Below are positions 24,778 through 37,978 of a stretch of 64,000 nt of DNA, one piece after another; the first letter of the stretch is position 1; each line of letters begins with the position of its first letter. The position numbers and the translations under genes are program-made. Under the pieces are notes generated by a model that worked only from the letters and a program-made list of their open reading frames with translations, was not told the origin of the DNA and did no database searches. Source of the stretch: Blumeriella jaapii (lineage: Eukaryota > Ascomycota > Leotiomycetes > Helotiales > Drepanopezizaceae). The DNA lies in the NCBI GenBank assembly GCA_009599575.1, contig VWND01000045.1, forward strand, positions 62,001 to 126,000, in the 5' to 3' direction.

Positions 24778-27585
24778 ATGGAGGGTAAGAAAGTCGAGGC
24801 AGGACCCTCGCCGGGCTACCCAGCTCTGGAAGTGCTCGACCAGCAAATCACCGGCCTCAGGAAGGTCCTTCTGCCATACGTAGGTTCCTTGCGCCCAAGT
24901 AACCAGCCACGGCTCACAAGCGTGTAGGAACCCCACCTTCTCACAGTCCCTACCTCTACGCCCTACAGAGAAACCTCGAGCTACGAGTACCGGGGCACGC
25001 CCTTCGCAGAGCATGAAGTCCGAGAATTGCAGCACATGACCATGATCTCGACCTCCCGGCGCGGAGTCGCGCGAGCGGAGGGTGACTGGCAAGCTCGGAT
25101 CGACAGTCTGTTCCCAGGAAGTCTGCAGGCGCGCAGCAGTACACATACATCTCACCTTGTCGAGGCGCCCAGAACGTACAAGAACAAGGTCACTTTCAGC
25201 GATTACGCGAACGCGAAGAAAAACGGGACGAAGCTACCTACACCACCGACAGTCGCGGGCGAGAACAGAGCGGACCATGCCAGAAATGCCAGTGCTTCGA
25301 CGGCGAGTACGCCGATGAGCCGTCTCCCATCGCTTGACGGTGGTGCGCCGGAGGTGAAGCTGAACGGGGTCGCGCCATTGACCAGCTCGCAAAAGTCGGA
25401 GAAGTCGGTCGTGAAGGAGGATACGAGGTAAGTCCCCAAACCGCGATGCATGTATGCATAGCTAACATGCCTTCCCAGGCATGCAGTACCACCCTCGACC
25501 CGTCCCGATGCGAAGACGAATGGTTCTGTTGTGAACGGTGTCTCTCAGCGCGCCCCGAACAATCTCATACCGCAGAAGTCACTCTCACACCTCAAGCCAC
25601 CTCTCAATCACCAACTTCCACCTCGACCTAGATCTCCTCCCCGGAATAGCTATGAGATGAAGTCACTATCGGACCACAAGAAACGATCATTCGAGTCGTC
25701 AGCTGCTGGACAACCCGAGAAGCGTGCCAAGATCGGCCATGATGGGTCTCCGTCCGGGTCACAGAACGCGCAGTCGTCGCGCAAAAATGATACCTCAACC
25801 GAATCGAAGAAGATCTCTCCTACCAAGAGCAGCAACCCTTCGTCTACGTCGAACCGCGCCTCGCCACTACCTAGAAAGACAATCCCTGACGCCAAGTCAT
25901 CGCAGGCGAAGGAAGTTAGAAACGAGAAACCGAAACCGCTTCCCGGTAGACTCGGGCCACTCCCGGAAGATCTCACCGAGTTAGCGAACCCTAAGAAGAC
26001 TGGATCACAGATCTCGACCCCCAACCCTCCCTCTAGATACAATGATCACGATTCCGTTGCTGGGAAGGGCCCTCGCGACAAAGGTTCCTCGCGACCCACC
26101 ACCCCGTCTCAGGCTTCCCAAGGTTCGCAGGCTTCCAAGAGAATGCCTTCGTCGCTCAAGCCTCTCCCGAAGATGCTGTCGCCTACCCTTCCTGATGTAG
26201 TCGAGCGGGAGTTGGAGCGGATCCAGGCCAAGAAGACAGGTAAAGACAAGGAAGTGGTGAAGAAGTCACCCCCAGGACGTGACACGGTCGGAGCCCGCTA
26301 TGAGGAAGTTCGTCGTCCCAACATGCCGGGTGTGGCAAGAAAGACACCCAAGGTCGGACATCCTCCAAAGAAGGCACCCGTAGAATCAAGCAAGTCTCGG
26401 ACCTTACCCGAGAAGGAAAAGACATCGGAAGAGAAGCCTAGTCTGATTGTCAAGATGAAGTACAAGAAGCGCAATGCGACGAACCTCCAGCGCATCCTTC
26501 GCATCAGTCCAAAGCCTAGCAGCGAGTTCTTGCGACTTGAGAAGGAGCGTCAGGCGCGCCTCAACCCACCACGCGTTCCAAAGCCAGCGCCAGTCAGAAG
26601 AGACTCCTCGTCGGCAGAAGAGACGGATCGTCCAGGTGCTTCATCCAAGGCCTCTACGTCAAAGAAGCGACCCAGCAGCACCACGGAGCGCTCGGCACCA
26701 GCCGCCAAGCGTCCTAAGTTGCAAGAAAGCGTTGATGTTCCAAAGGCAAAGAAGACCCTCGACCCACCTTTCAAGTCTCCAGCTCCCTCCACCAAAAGCC
26801 AGACGGATCTGCTGTCTACACCAAAGAAGGACGATGCTATTAAAAGCGTCGCCATGCGCAAGGTGGTTTCCAATGACAGCGCGGTTCACACTCCACAAAA
26901 CATGAACACCAGCACTCCCGCATCTGCTGAGAGGCCTCGGGTCAACGGCGATGCCCGACCACCACCTAACGATAAGCGATCCGAGGAAGCAGACCGAGTC
27001 ACGCAAGAAGCACTCACCCTCAAGCGCAAGATGGACCAGCTCCTCCAACTCAAAGGCGCAGGCCCTGGTTCTGTCACAGAAAATGATCGCAAGCTCGGAC
27101 TGGCTGTCGGTATCGAGTGCGTTACCCGATACATGGCCGCGTTCGTGATGAGGGACCGCAATGACAGAGCCCGAAGCGTGGGCATGTGGGAGTCGATTGT
27201 CGGCATCTGGGTCGTGGTCGAGCGTCACACCATCAACAGATACCCTGCCCTCCACGCCCTTGACGTGCAGCTCGGCGCCATCTTGAAGCAGGAGATCGGC
27301 CGGGCGTACATGGAGAGCTGGCAGCGGAACCCACAGAAGTGCGCCGCCGACCAGGCCTTCCTCCCCGCCATGATGAAGAACACGATGGATTGCGACCAGC
27401 ACTGGAAGGACGCCCACAAGCTGCGCTCCGTGCTTGCCGATCTGGGCGCGCCGGAGGCGCTGGGCCCGTGGTCGACGGTTGCGCAGGCCACGCTGTACAT
27501 CCACGCTGTGCTGGACCTTTACGCGAAGAGAGAGAAGACGGGTTGGAAGCTTTATTCTGGTTCTTCCCTCTCCAGCTCTGGCTAA
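24778..27585 (+). CDS. Basic Ser/Pro-rich nuclear protein, possibly Ebp1 (ELL-binding)-like
   Basis: Exons 24778-24879, 24928-25427 and 25479-27585 give 902 residues; introns are 48 and 51 nt, the second with a GCTAAC branch site. The N-terminus (residues 1-100) looks structured (EVLDQQITGLRKVLLPY, RELQHMTMISTSRRGVAR). Residues about 120-690 are Ser/Pro/Lys-rich disorder with nuclear-localisation-like clusters (KKRSFES, EKRAKIG, AAKRPKL). The last 200 residues form a folded helical domain (LKRKMDQLLQLKG, GIECVTRYMAAFVMRDRND, IVGIWVVVERHTINRYPALHAL). This layout resembles fungal proteins annotated with an Ell-binding protein Ebp1 C-terminal domain, a transcription-elongation link in fission yeast. 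That assignment is from memory and weak; the gene model is strong. Confidence 0.75.
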
Positions 27586-29440
27586 CCGCATCATCGCATT
27601 CTCCCGGCATGGAACAGAGGGGAGCGGGAAACAGAGAGGGGAGGCGAGAGATTGTACTATGAATGCGAATCATGCGAATCACATACAGCGAGGATCTGGC
27701 CGGGCTGGACCGGGTGAGTGAAGGAAGGGAAGGTGTCGCGGGCGTCTTTTTCTCTTCTTTCTTTCTTTCTTTTTCTTTCTTTCTTTCTTTCTTTCTTTTT
27801 TTCTTTTTCTTTTTTCTTTTTTCTTTCTTTCATTCTTTTCTTCTTTCCTTCTCTTCTTTTCCTTTGTTCGCGGGTCTCATCTGGGGGTGTCAAACTCGGA
27901 GGGTAAATGGAGTATTTGGCCTGGCTCAGCTCTGGCTGGTTTGAGGTGGCTGGAGGGGCGCGGGTCGGGAAGGGAGTACGAATCAGGGGACTGGGTTGGA
28001 TACGAGCGCCGGGCGGCGTGCCATGCCATGCCATGTGGGTTGGGATGTGGGCGCGGGGCGGCGCGCAATGTATAATGAGATGTAACTGGATGTGACGAGA
28101 TGAGATGAGATGAGATGGTCTGAGATCGTTTTTCATCTGGTGTGAAATGGGGAGGAGGGAAATCAGGTCTGGATCTTGCGCAACTGGCACTTTCGGAGGC
28201 AAGCGGGCAGGCAAGGCAAGGCAGGCAAAGTCAAGGCAGTTAGTTGCGTGCGTGCGTGCGTTTGTAGGACGGGAAATCGAGAACCCGGACTCTGTGATAC
28301 CCTATCAAAATTCGAATCGATTTGACTGCATCATTCATTCATTGCCTTCCTCGTGTTGTGGTAGAATGGGAGCGTGAGAATGCTGGAGTAGATCCGTGAA
28401 CTGTAGATTGGGGGGAAGAAGGGGGGGGGGGGGGGAACTCCTCCTCTTATATCAATCAGCCTCTACCTCGATCTACGATCGTGATATGTTTTTCTATTTC
28501 TCTGTCTTTTTCTCTGTCTTTTTTCTCTGTCTTTTTCTCTGTCTTTTTTCTCTGTCTTTTTCTCTGTCTTTTTCTCTGTCTTTTTCTCTGTCTTTTTCTC
28601 TGTCTTTTTCTCTGTCTTTTTCTCTGTCTTTTTCTCTTCTCTTTTTCTCTTTTTGTCTTTTTCTCTGTCTTTTTCTCTGTCTTTTTCTTTTTCTTTTTCT
28701 CTCCTTCCTGAACGTCGAGAGCCGGGAACCTGTAAGTAAGGCTCTTTCTTATAAAAAAACACCCACAATCAAGCCAACGAACGGCGAAGCAGAGATAAGC
28801 GAGATGGCGCTTGGCCTTGAGGTAGATACTGTACCTACTGTACTGTACTGTCTGCTTCATGTGTAAATAAATAAGTACCTAAGTACCTAAGTAAACAACC
28901 CTTGGTGTTCATAACCCGATTAACGAGAACGAGACCAACCAACATCTTGTCCCCGCTTGCTTCAGTAAGCAGGGCTATATGGGTTTGAGGCTCTGTTGTG
29001 TTGAATTTCATTCATTCATTCATGTATGTATGTATGTGTGGTAAGCTAAAATGGGAGAAAACCCACCCAGCGAAACGGAAGAAGGAATGGAAACGACCGA
29101 TAGAAACAAAACACAATGAACGAATGGGCTGGGAAGCTCACACGAGGGAGGCGTGGTATGCGAAACCAAGCGACAAGCGAGTGAGGCGATGGCAGCAAAG
29201 AAAAGATCAGCTGAAGCGTGGAGGAGAAAGAGGGGATGAAATGGGGTGTGGTCCGTCTAATCACGAGCTCAGACTCATGCAATGCAGTGCAGTGCCGTGG
29301 AAGAAAAGAATACCAGTGTTGTGACGAACGAGTGATGTTCTGTAACCCTAGCTACATCTGGCTCGAAGGGAAAGGCATGAAATGCCCACATTGCATTGAC
29401 AGCGAAGCGAGTACGAAATCCATCCCAAACCGGAAACCAA
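27586..29440. other. Long intergenic region rich in pyrimidine microsatellites
   Basis: A CTTT-type tract lies at about 27745-27862, a G15 run at 28421-28435, and a TCTGTCTTTTTC array at about 28497-28701. GTACCTACTGTACTGTACTG lies near 28830. Long frames through the tracts encode only Phe/Ser/Leu or Lys/Glu/Arg runs. No supported gene. Confidence 0.65.
28497..28701. repeat. TCTGTCTTTTTC minisatellite
   Basis: A near-perfect array of a 12-bp unit (TCTGTCTTTTTC, some copies one base longer) repeated about 15 times, with interruptions near 28635-28665. Confidence 0.9.
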
Positions 29441-30606
29441 TCACGCATCCTCTTCCTCGGCTTCCACGCCGGCCTCCACTCCCATGGTGTCGCAGAAAAC
29501 CCCCCACTCGCCCGTCTCCACGCCGTCACCCTCTATACTCGCCAGTAGCCTGCGGGTCTCGAGCCGCTGCCTCGCCTCACAATCCACGATGCCAAACACC
29601 AGGCTGGAATCCAGCAGATCCGCATCCAGTGGCAGCGGCGTCGGCCCCAAGGAGGGGAACTGCAGGTGCGGTAGCACCTCCACGAGCGCCTGGCCCTCGA
29701 GGCCCCAGAAGTGGCGCGCGCGCTCCACGGACACCGTCGAGAGAGCGTAGTTCATGGTTGCGGAACGTCTCCGAAACACGCCTCCTTCGCGAAGAGGAAG
29801 TCCATGCGCTCCGTCTTGGTCGTGGTGCTCTCGACCAGGTGGAGCATGTCGGCCGGGGAGAGCTTCATGATATCACGCACTAGGCGGCGGTACTCGTTGC
29901 CCTCGCCCCACGCAATCTTTGCCAGGGCGCGCGCGGGCAGGGAGTGCGAGTAGTGCTCTTGCACAATCGAGTTGGATGGGTACAGGTCGGACTCGACCAG
30001 TTGCTCGACGTGGGCGAGGAACTCCGACAGCTGGATGTGTTCCACGGTTGAGTACGTGCGGAGAAGCCTGTGTCGCGGGTCGTCGAAGGAAGTGGGAGAG
30101 GGAGGGTAGGGCGAGTATTGCGTGTAGGTACGCGAGTGGAAGAGCGTGGTGTATGTCCAGTGGTGGTATACGGCTCTCCTCAAGCGCTCTTTCTCGTGTG
30201 GGTGCAGCAAACGGCGGTTATCGGAGCCCACTCGCCAACGTAGACGCGGGTACAGCTCTGTCCAGCGCTCTGCGATCTTGCCGTAGTGGACCATCTTTTT
30301 CATTTGCTCGAGGGTGAGTTTCGTGACGGGCGTGACGGATATGATACGGGACAGGATGGTGTCGATTCGAATTTCGGTCCCGACAGGCTTGCGTGTTTTG
30401 TCGGGCTCGTTGGAGAGTACGAGCTTCAGAAGGGAGGGCAAAGGAGAGAATGAGTTGTGAAGGCCTTGGGTGAGGAGATGCATGCGGCGACCTAGGAAGG
30501 CACGGTGTATTCTTCGACATGTGCGAGCGAAGGACAGCAGATCTGACAGCTCGGCGTAGTCGAAGATCTGTTGCAGAACCTCTGTGGAGAGATTGGTGAT
30601 GGGCAT
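29441..30606 (-). CDS. F-box protein, apparent frameshift near the C-terminus
   Basis: From the Met at 30606 the protein opens with an F-box (PITNLSTEVLQQIFDYAELSDLLSFARTCRR) and continues as a helical region of the kind found in orphan F-box proteins of filamentous fungi. In frame it stops at 29752 after FGDVPQP. The neighbouring frame continues without a gap as MNYALSTVSVERARHFWGL and ends with an acidic tail at 29441. One extra base at the GG pair 29756-29757 (CC on the coding strand) would fuse the two (VPQP-MNYALS) into about 388 residues. Either the C-terminus is truncated in this strain or a base is missing from the sequence. Substrate unknown. Confidence 0.7.
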
Positions 30607-31380
30607 GGTTGGAATTGGGTAGAGTGTTTCTTCGCTTGTGTGGTTTTGGTTCTCTTGAATATCTGATCTCATTAGCACGAACTCGCGACTCACAGCCGTG
30701 GAAGCACATACTCTTTCTGTGTCTGAATAGGGCTTCTGGCTCTCTCTTCTCTATCAACGTCTCCACAAGCTTCTCTCTCTTCTCTCTTCTCTCTTCAATC
30801 CACAAGAGGCACACCCTCTCCAGCAAAAGTCCCACGCAGAAAATAACGAGGTATCGATAGTCAATCGACGAGCACGCGCAGAGGGCGTGGGTCGCGGCGG
30901 GAGCTGTAGTGTTCAAGCGCCCACGGCAGGGGAGCTGCGTAACCTAACTCCCTGACACCCCGTCGTTGGGGCTATACAGGAAGCTGGAGCAGGCGACATC
31001 TTGCGATGTTCCGTTGCGCGAGAAAGCCAGTCGCGGGCGACTGGAAAGCGGCGCGGAAGACATGATGGTGTGTGTGAGGGAGAGAAAAGAAGTTCGAATC
31101 GCAGCTGGACGTCGAGGAGCCAAGCCTCGGTCACGGCGCGATGATTTTCCGTGCCCGACACAGATCCAGGTACAGTAAGTAGCCCCTTTTCCAAATAGGA
31201 AGCATGTTTACTTTGCGCTGTATGGAGGTTGGAGGTATAGTAATCGCAAAGACGAACGACCAGTCCTCGACTCATGCACCCATGGCTCCCATCCACAATG
31301 ATCTCCAGCGAAGGAGGTAAGCTCCAACGCTCGTACATCGCAAAGCCTCACAGGTTCGATGCTTTCCCGCGCCGAACCGA
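30607..31380. other. Intergenic, no gene seen
   Basis: 5' flank of the F-box gene (with CTCTTCTCTCTT pyrimidine tracts at 30745-30800) and 3' flank of the histone deacetylase gene. No supported coding sequence. Confidence 0.55.
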
Positions 31381-33834
31381 TCATGTCCCAATGGGCATCC
31401 TCACACTCGTCGGCACTTCGACTGGCAAGTCCTCCATCTCGACATCCAGCTCATCTTCGTCTGACTCGTCTCGCTCCTTCTTCTCCTCCTCCCAAGTCCT
31501 CACACTCTTCTTGATGAACTTCGTCACGTCAGCCTGGTGCCGCACCAGCATCTTCTCCAAACCGCCCCCTTCGACTTCTCCCGGTGAAAGAACAATGTCT
31601 GCCTTGACGACCTGGCCAAAACGCTGCTTCTTCATTTTCTTCAGCGAGTCCGGGTCGGACCAGCAGGAGTGTTCGGGCGAAACGTAGATCAAGGAGTGGG
31701 CCAGGTACCAGCGAGAGAGATCAGGGTCCGTTTCGGACTTGACGGGTCGAAGGGAGCCGGTGACAAAGGATAGAACTCCGGCAGTTTTGCCTTTGGCATC
31801 TTCTACGCAAGGTCAGCCTCGCAGACAGGGCTAGACGGTGAGATTTCGAATACGAACTTCTTGAGACCAACAAGTGCTTGATGCCAAAGGAGGCATCACC
31901 CACGCCCATCAGCGTGAGACTTGCTTCCGGATTCAGCTCGAGGTAGTTGTCCCAGAGGTACACGAGCAACTCTCGAACTTGCAATCCGGTTATTCCCTCG
32001 GCCGGCTTCGGCGCATACGGGTCACTGTCGGAGGGCTGCGGGGTGTGCTGTGGGACGTTGATGTCGATGACACCGAAGCCGTGTTTGATGGCCCAGTCAA
32101 TGTAACGGAAGATTCCGTCCGTCTGTGACCATTAGCTGGTGTGAAAGCCATCCCATTTCGAACTCACCACAAAACAGTTATGGGCGTAGACGAGGTTATC
32201 GTGAGGATCGGGCTGCGCGTGGACATCAGGTCTAAGGGACGCCAATTAGTCGAATTCCCGCCCTGAAAAAAGATGACTTACGGATCGTGAATGATGAGCA
32301 AGATCTTCTTCGCCCTGTGCAGTTCCGGTGTGACCAAAACCTGATTTTCGAACGAGCGGCAGATCTTCGTCCGCTGGATGTACAGGGGAATCATATTGTG
32401 CTTGTCGGCAAGGTCGCTCTTCTGAGCGGTTCGGATGACATTGCTGAGTCGAGTCGTGCCTATATCATTCAACGACGACAGCTGGACAACGCCAGGTCGC
32501 ATACACTCCCAATGCGCCGACTGTATCCTCTTGACAAGGTCAAGAGTGTGCCCAGCGACCTTGTTCAGAGGAGGGATCGTGATACGCTGGGGAGGCTCGC
32601 CCATCAACGTCCTCGCGACTGCCAGAGCAGATCTGGAGATCGCTCCCAAGTTGTACCCGCCCTCCAAGCATACAGCCACTTTACCATTTGCGAGCGACAT
32701 GAGCATGTGCGTCATGTGGGAATAGCAGTTGGTGGAAACCCAGCAGCCTCCCAGATCGTCACCAGCCGCGGCATCGAAGCCAGCTGATACTATAACCAGA
32801 TCCGGATCGAACTCCTGGGCAATAGGCATCACGATCTTCTGAAAGGCGGCCATGTACTCTCCATCCCCAACACCCTGCTCAGCCCAACCGATGTTGATGT
32901 TTTTCCCCAGCCCCGGTCCGGCACCACACTTGTCCAGCCCCCCATCCGGAATGCCCTCATCTTCAGGCTGACCCGGGTAGAATGAACCATCCATGTATAC
33001 ATGAAGAGAGATGTAGAGCACATTCGGATCTTCGTAGAACATGTTTTGAATTCCGTTGCCGTGATGGACATCCCAATCCAGAATAAGCACTTTTCGGCAC
33101 ACCTCGGGGTACTCTTTCATGCACACTTTCGCGGCGATGGGAACATTGTTGAAAATGCAGAAGCCGAGGGATTCATTGTGCTCGGCATGGTGACCCGGAG
33201 GACGGATGATCGCGATGGCGTTTTTCACTTTATTAGCAACGACGTTCTTACAGGTCTCGATGGCTCCCCCTGCCGAGATCAGAGCTGCCTCGTATGTGAG
33301 GTTTCCTACGTATAGAGACTTCCTTCCATTGTCGAAATTGGTAGTGAGCTGCCTCAGGTCCGCAGAGGACATCACAGACAACGATTTGACCCATTCGAAA
33401 TGGGACGCCGTATGCGCCAAACAGATTTCCTTGCGAGTGGCTGCCCTCGCACGAATCCTCCACATGTACTTGTTTGGATGTCTCTTGATCTCAGCTAAAT
33501 TCTCAATCGTTGTTCCGTCGAGAACGAGATTTTCATGCTTGAACGCCGTCATGATCGCCTCGATCCGGCGAGGATCTTCTGGGTGGTGCGGAGCGGAGGA
33601 AAAGTCGGCGTTTGCGTGGAACTTCATTCTGTCATCATAGCAACATCCCGTAGGCAGGCCTGCCCTCACGACATCGTTTTTGATAACTGGAGACGTAGAT
33701 TGAGATTCCGCGTGCGACTCATCCTCAGGGAGCTCAGGGTTCTCAAGCTCTTCGTCTTGATCCAATGCTCTAGGATCCATCGAGCCATTTCCTCTAGCGC
33801 TATTGCTGCGATGCGATTGCTCATCGATGTCCAT
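31381..33834 (-). CDS. HDA1: HDA1-type class II histone deacetylase with Arb2 domain
   Basis: Zn-dependent lysine deacetylase of the HDA1/Clr3 family, acting in the nucleus on H3/H2B and in heterochromatin silencing (family knowledge). Exons are 33834-32282, 32231-32168, 32122-31858 and 31802-31381, giving 767 residues. The catalytic domain (about 62-400) shows RPPGHHAEHNESLGFCIFNN, ILDWDVHHGNG (metal ligands), SAGFDAAAGD and LEGGYN. The C-terminal Arb2-like domain follows after the introns (KKILLIIHDP, NCFV, YIDWAIKHGFGVIDINVPQH, GVGDASFGIKHLL, GVLSFVTGSLRPV). Intron 3 begins GTTCGT, a weak donor supported by frame and homology. The N-terminal 60 residues are acidic and disordered. Confidence 0.95.
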
Positions 33835-36637
33835 CTCGGTGGGTATTAGGTATCAGCTGACCGGGAATCCCGACAGGCTGTAACGTCTTGGATTAATGCG
33901 AAAGCGACAGAAGCAATGTGAAGAATCGCAGGATGCCACCCTCGATATTCACCCTCAAGAGCGACAAACCAGGCTTCGGCAGGATCGGGGCCAGCGGCAG
34001 CGGAACCAAGGGATGAACAGCCCTCCCTAGAGTGTATTAGCATTCAGGATCTGAAGCAGATCTCGCACACTCGTACACCAAGCGCAAATGGGTAGCCGCA
34101 AGGATATAACGCTATGCACCACATAACATACAACACGGTAATGAGGTAGCCAAGCCGTAAAGCAGATCAAGACGCATGTTTCGCAACAGTACCCCCTCCC
34201 CTACAACACAACACAGCAAACAGCACATATAGGTCGAAAGAAACCAAGAGGCAAGAAAGGAAACAAATCCAGGCGAGATATGTGACGCCTCTATCCACTC
34301 CTCTCTCTTCCCCCATCACTCGAGGTCAAAATGTAGCCCAAAAACACTGGGCTACAAAGTAACAATGGAGAGAGGCTGGATGGCACAAAAGATCTTGAGG
34401 CACGGGCGAACAACCGCCAAATAGCAAAAACCAATCAAAGTAAAAACAAAACAAGAATAAAAACCTCTTACGGAGTGCGTTCCTTCGGTTTCCAAACCAG
34501 CGCTGTGGCTCGATGCCGGCTCAACGTCCCGCGCCCGTCGAAGTCCCGTGCAAGAGATACAAGAGCCACACTCCGATAGCAAATTCACTTTCAAAACCGG
34601 GAAAGTCGGGTGTTATGGCTGTTTGGCGATGTTGTGGTAGGAAGTAGGTGAAGTGAAGTGAGGCACCTACGGCGCTGTCGAGAGGTACGAGAGAGTCAGA
34701 GCGAGAATGAAGGTGAAGCGTCGAGACGCGACCATTTTAGGCGAGACCTCTTAGCGTGGTGGCCTTACGATGCCGGGCGCAAGACTCTAAGGCCGCAACA
34801 TTCACTGACAGCAAGTGCTAGTTCCTGGGTTCGTGATAGTACAACGTATAATGGTATGTCTATAGCACCATATTATAGAAATCAAAACAGAAGTAAACCG
34901 ATCGTACAGAGGTAAAGTGATGCAATTGGGTTAAAACAGTCGTAGAAAACGAAATGCAAAGGTGGTTCTGACCACCAACGAGATAGTCTAGCGGCCCCTT
35001 GGGTGCGAGGACATCGTTGACAACAACAATTACTACCTTACTGTTCTGTACCTGTCTGTGCATGGTGCCTGGTACAGTACGAAAATACGGCTTTTCCGAT
35101 TACTATTCTTTTTTCCTCCACGGCAGGAAATCATGGCGGTTGTATTTAAAAAAGAGTTTGAAAAGCCAAAATTGCACAATCCACACGTCGATCGATTAAG
35201 ACGCAGCAAGTCCGCAGAGGTATTTTACACGGCGACCGGCCCTTGTTCGTACGATTCCGTACAGTGATATGGTTGTGTAATGCGAGGGCATCCATTTTGC
35301 AAAACGGTAGTGCTTTGGACCCTTCAGGAACCAGTGTTTTGGTTGCTTTTCTCGCTTGTGGGCCCTGCAACTGATGACCCTCGACGGTATCAGAGCAGAC
35401 CCCCCCCCCTCAAATACTACACAGTTAATGCCTCTTCCCCAGCTCATGTTTCTACCCTGCCAGCTAGTGTGATTTGGTTCTTTCTGAATATTCCTTAGCC
35501 CCTCCCTAGCCATAGATATATGGCCGTAATAATATATATAAATTTTGCGCCTGCTTCTACATAATTCAGAATTCCAAAACATTGGTATCAATAGAAAAAA
35601 GCGAAAAGGAGAAAAGGGATAGCTCGACACTCGAACACCCGGTGTGGGGCTTTCGATTCTTGCCCGGCCGAACGCAACCAATTCTCTGTTGTGTGTAAGT
35701 CCTCGGTTTGCTAGAATTGGGCGTATGACAATGAGAACAGTCTGTTGATCGTGTGAGAGAATACCAGTACAGAAGAAGCAGGACCGGAAGGTAAACCACG
35801 ATAACAAGTTCATGATAGTATACAGAAAACGATGAAACCGAGAAGCGAAGAAAAGAAAAGAAAAGTCAAGGGAGGTCGCTCTCCGACATTTCCAAAACCG
35901 ACTTGGGTACGCCAACCAACGGCATCTATAGTACATCTGTGTATCCGTACCATCCGTATACCGTATCCATCTACGTCACGTACGGTATACTATATACAGT
36001 ATTACCGTGCAGTGCTACACCAAGCCCATCCCATCACATACCATGCCAGAGAGCCAAAGCCAGACTTACCGAGCAAACGTTCACAGCGCGTACGTGCTTG
36101 ATTGCGTGCGTGCGTGCTGTTCATCTACGCTTTCGTCACACCGAAACGCATTAGATGTACTGTATTGTATGTAAGACGTGGAACCGAGAGGAAAGAAAGT
36201 GCGGTGAAAAGTCACTCGATCTGCCCTTCCCGCCCGTGCCGGTTGGGTTGAACAGGCCAGGGAGTCGAGCCGAAGGCTTTCCATGCCGCGTACCTGTGAC
36301 CGGATCAGACGAATGTTGGAGTTGAAAGCAATGCATCAGAGAGCGCCAGGATGCATTTCTGCGTGGCGGTCCGTCCGCACTTCCGGCACACGACGCGCCT
36401 TGCCGCGTCCAGATCCCTTGATCACGACCCACCATTTCATACAGTATCACAACACCAAAGAATTGCACAGCAACGATTGTTCCGATTTCAACTCATGTCA
36501 TTCTCGTCTCGTGCTGCTACTGCTACTTGTGTTCCGGGTTCCAATCACAGCCTGCCTCTCAGTACGTCTCTGTGGAAGAAGAAGCACCCATCAGAAACCA
36601 TCATTTGCATCGGAATCAGAGGAGTTCAGCAAAGGAT
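33835..36637. other. 2.8-kb intergenic region, no supported gene
   Basis: It lies between the HDA1 start and the GAPDH stop. It contains palindrome-rich segments such as CGTACGGTATACTATATACAG near 35978 and several GTAC-containing stretches. The longest frame (minus strand, 35196-35936) has no recognisable domain and atypical composition. A non-coding transcript cannot be judged from sequence alone. Confidence 0.5.

Positions 36638-37978
<1,341 letters not shown>

Noticed and set aside
28456..28866. Phe/Ser/Leu and Lys/Arg/Glu frames
   Set aside because: Translations of the TCTGTCTTTTTC array.
35196..35936. 246-residue minus-strand frame
   Set aside because: Composition is not protein-like and it runs through palindromic intergenic DNA; no homologue recognised.
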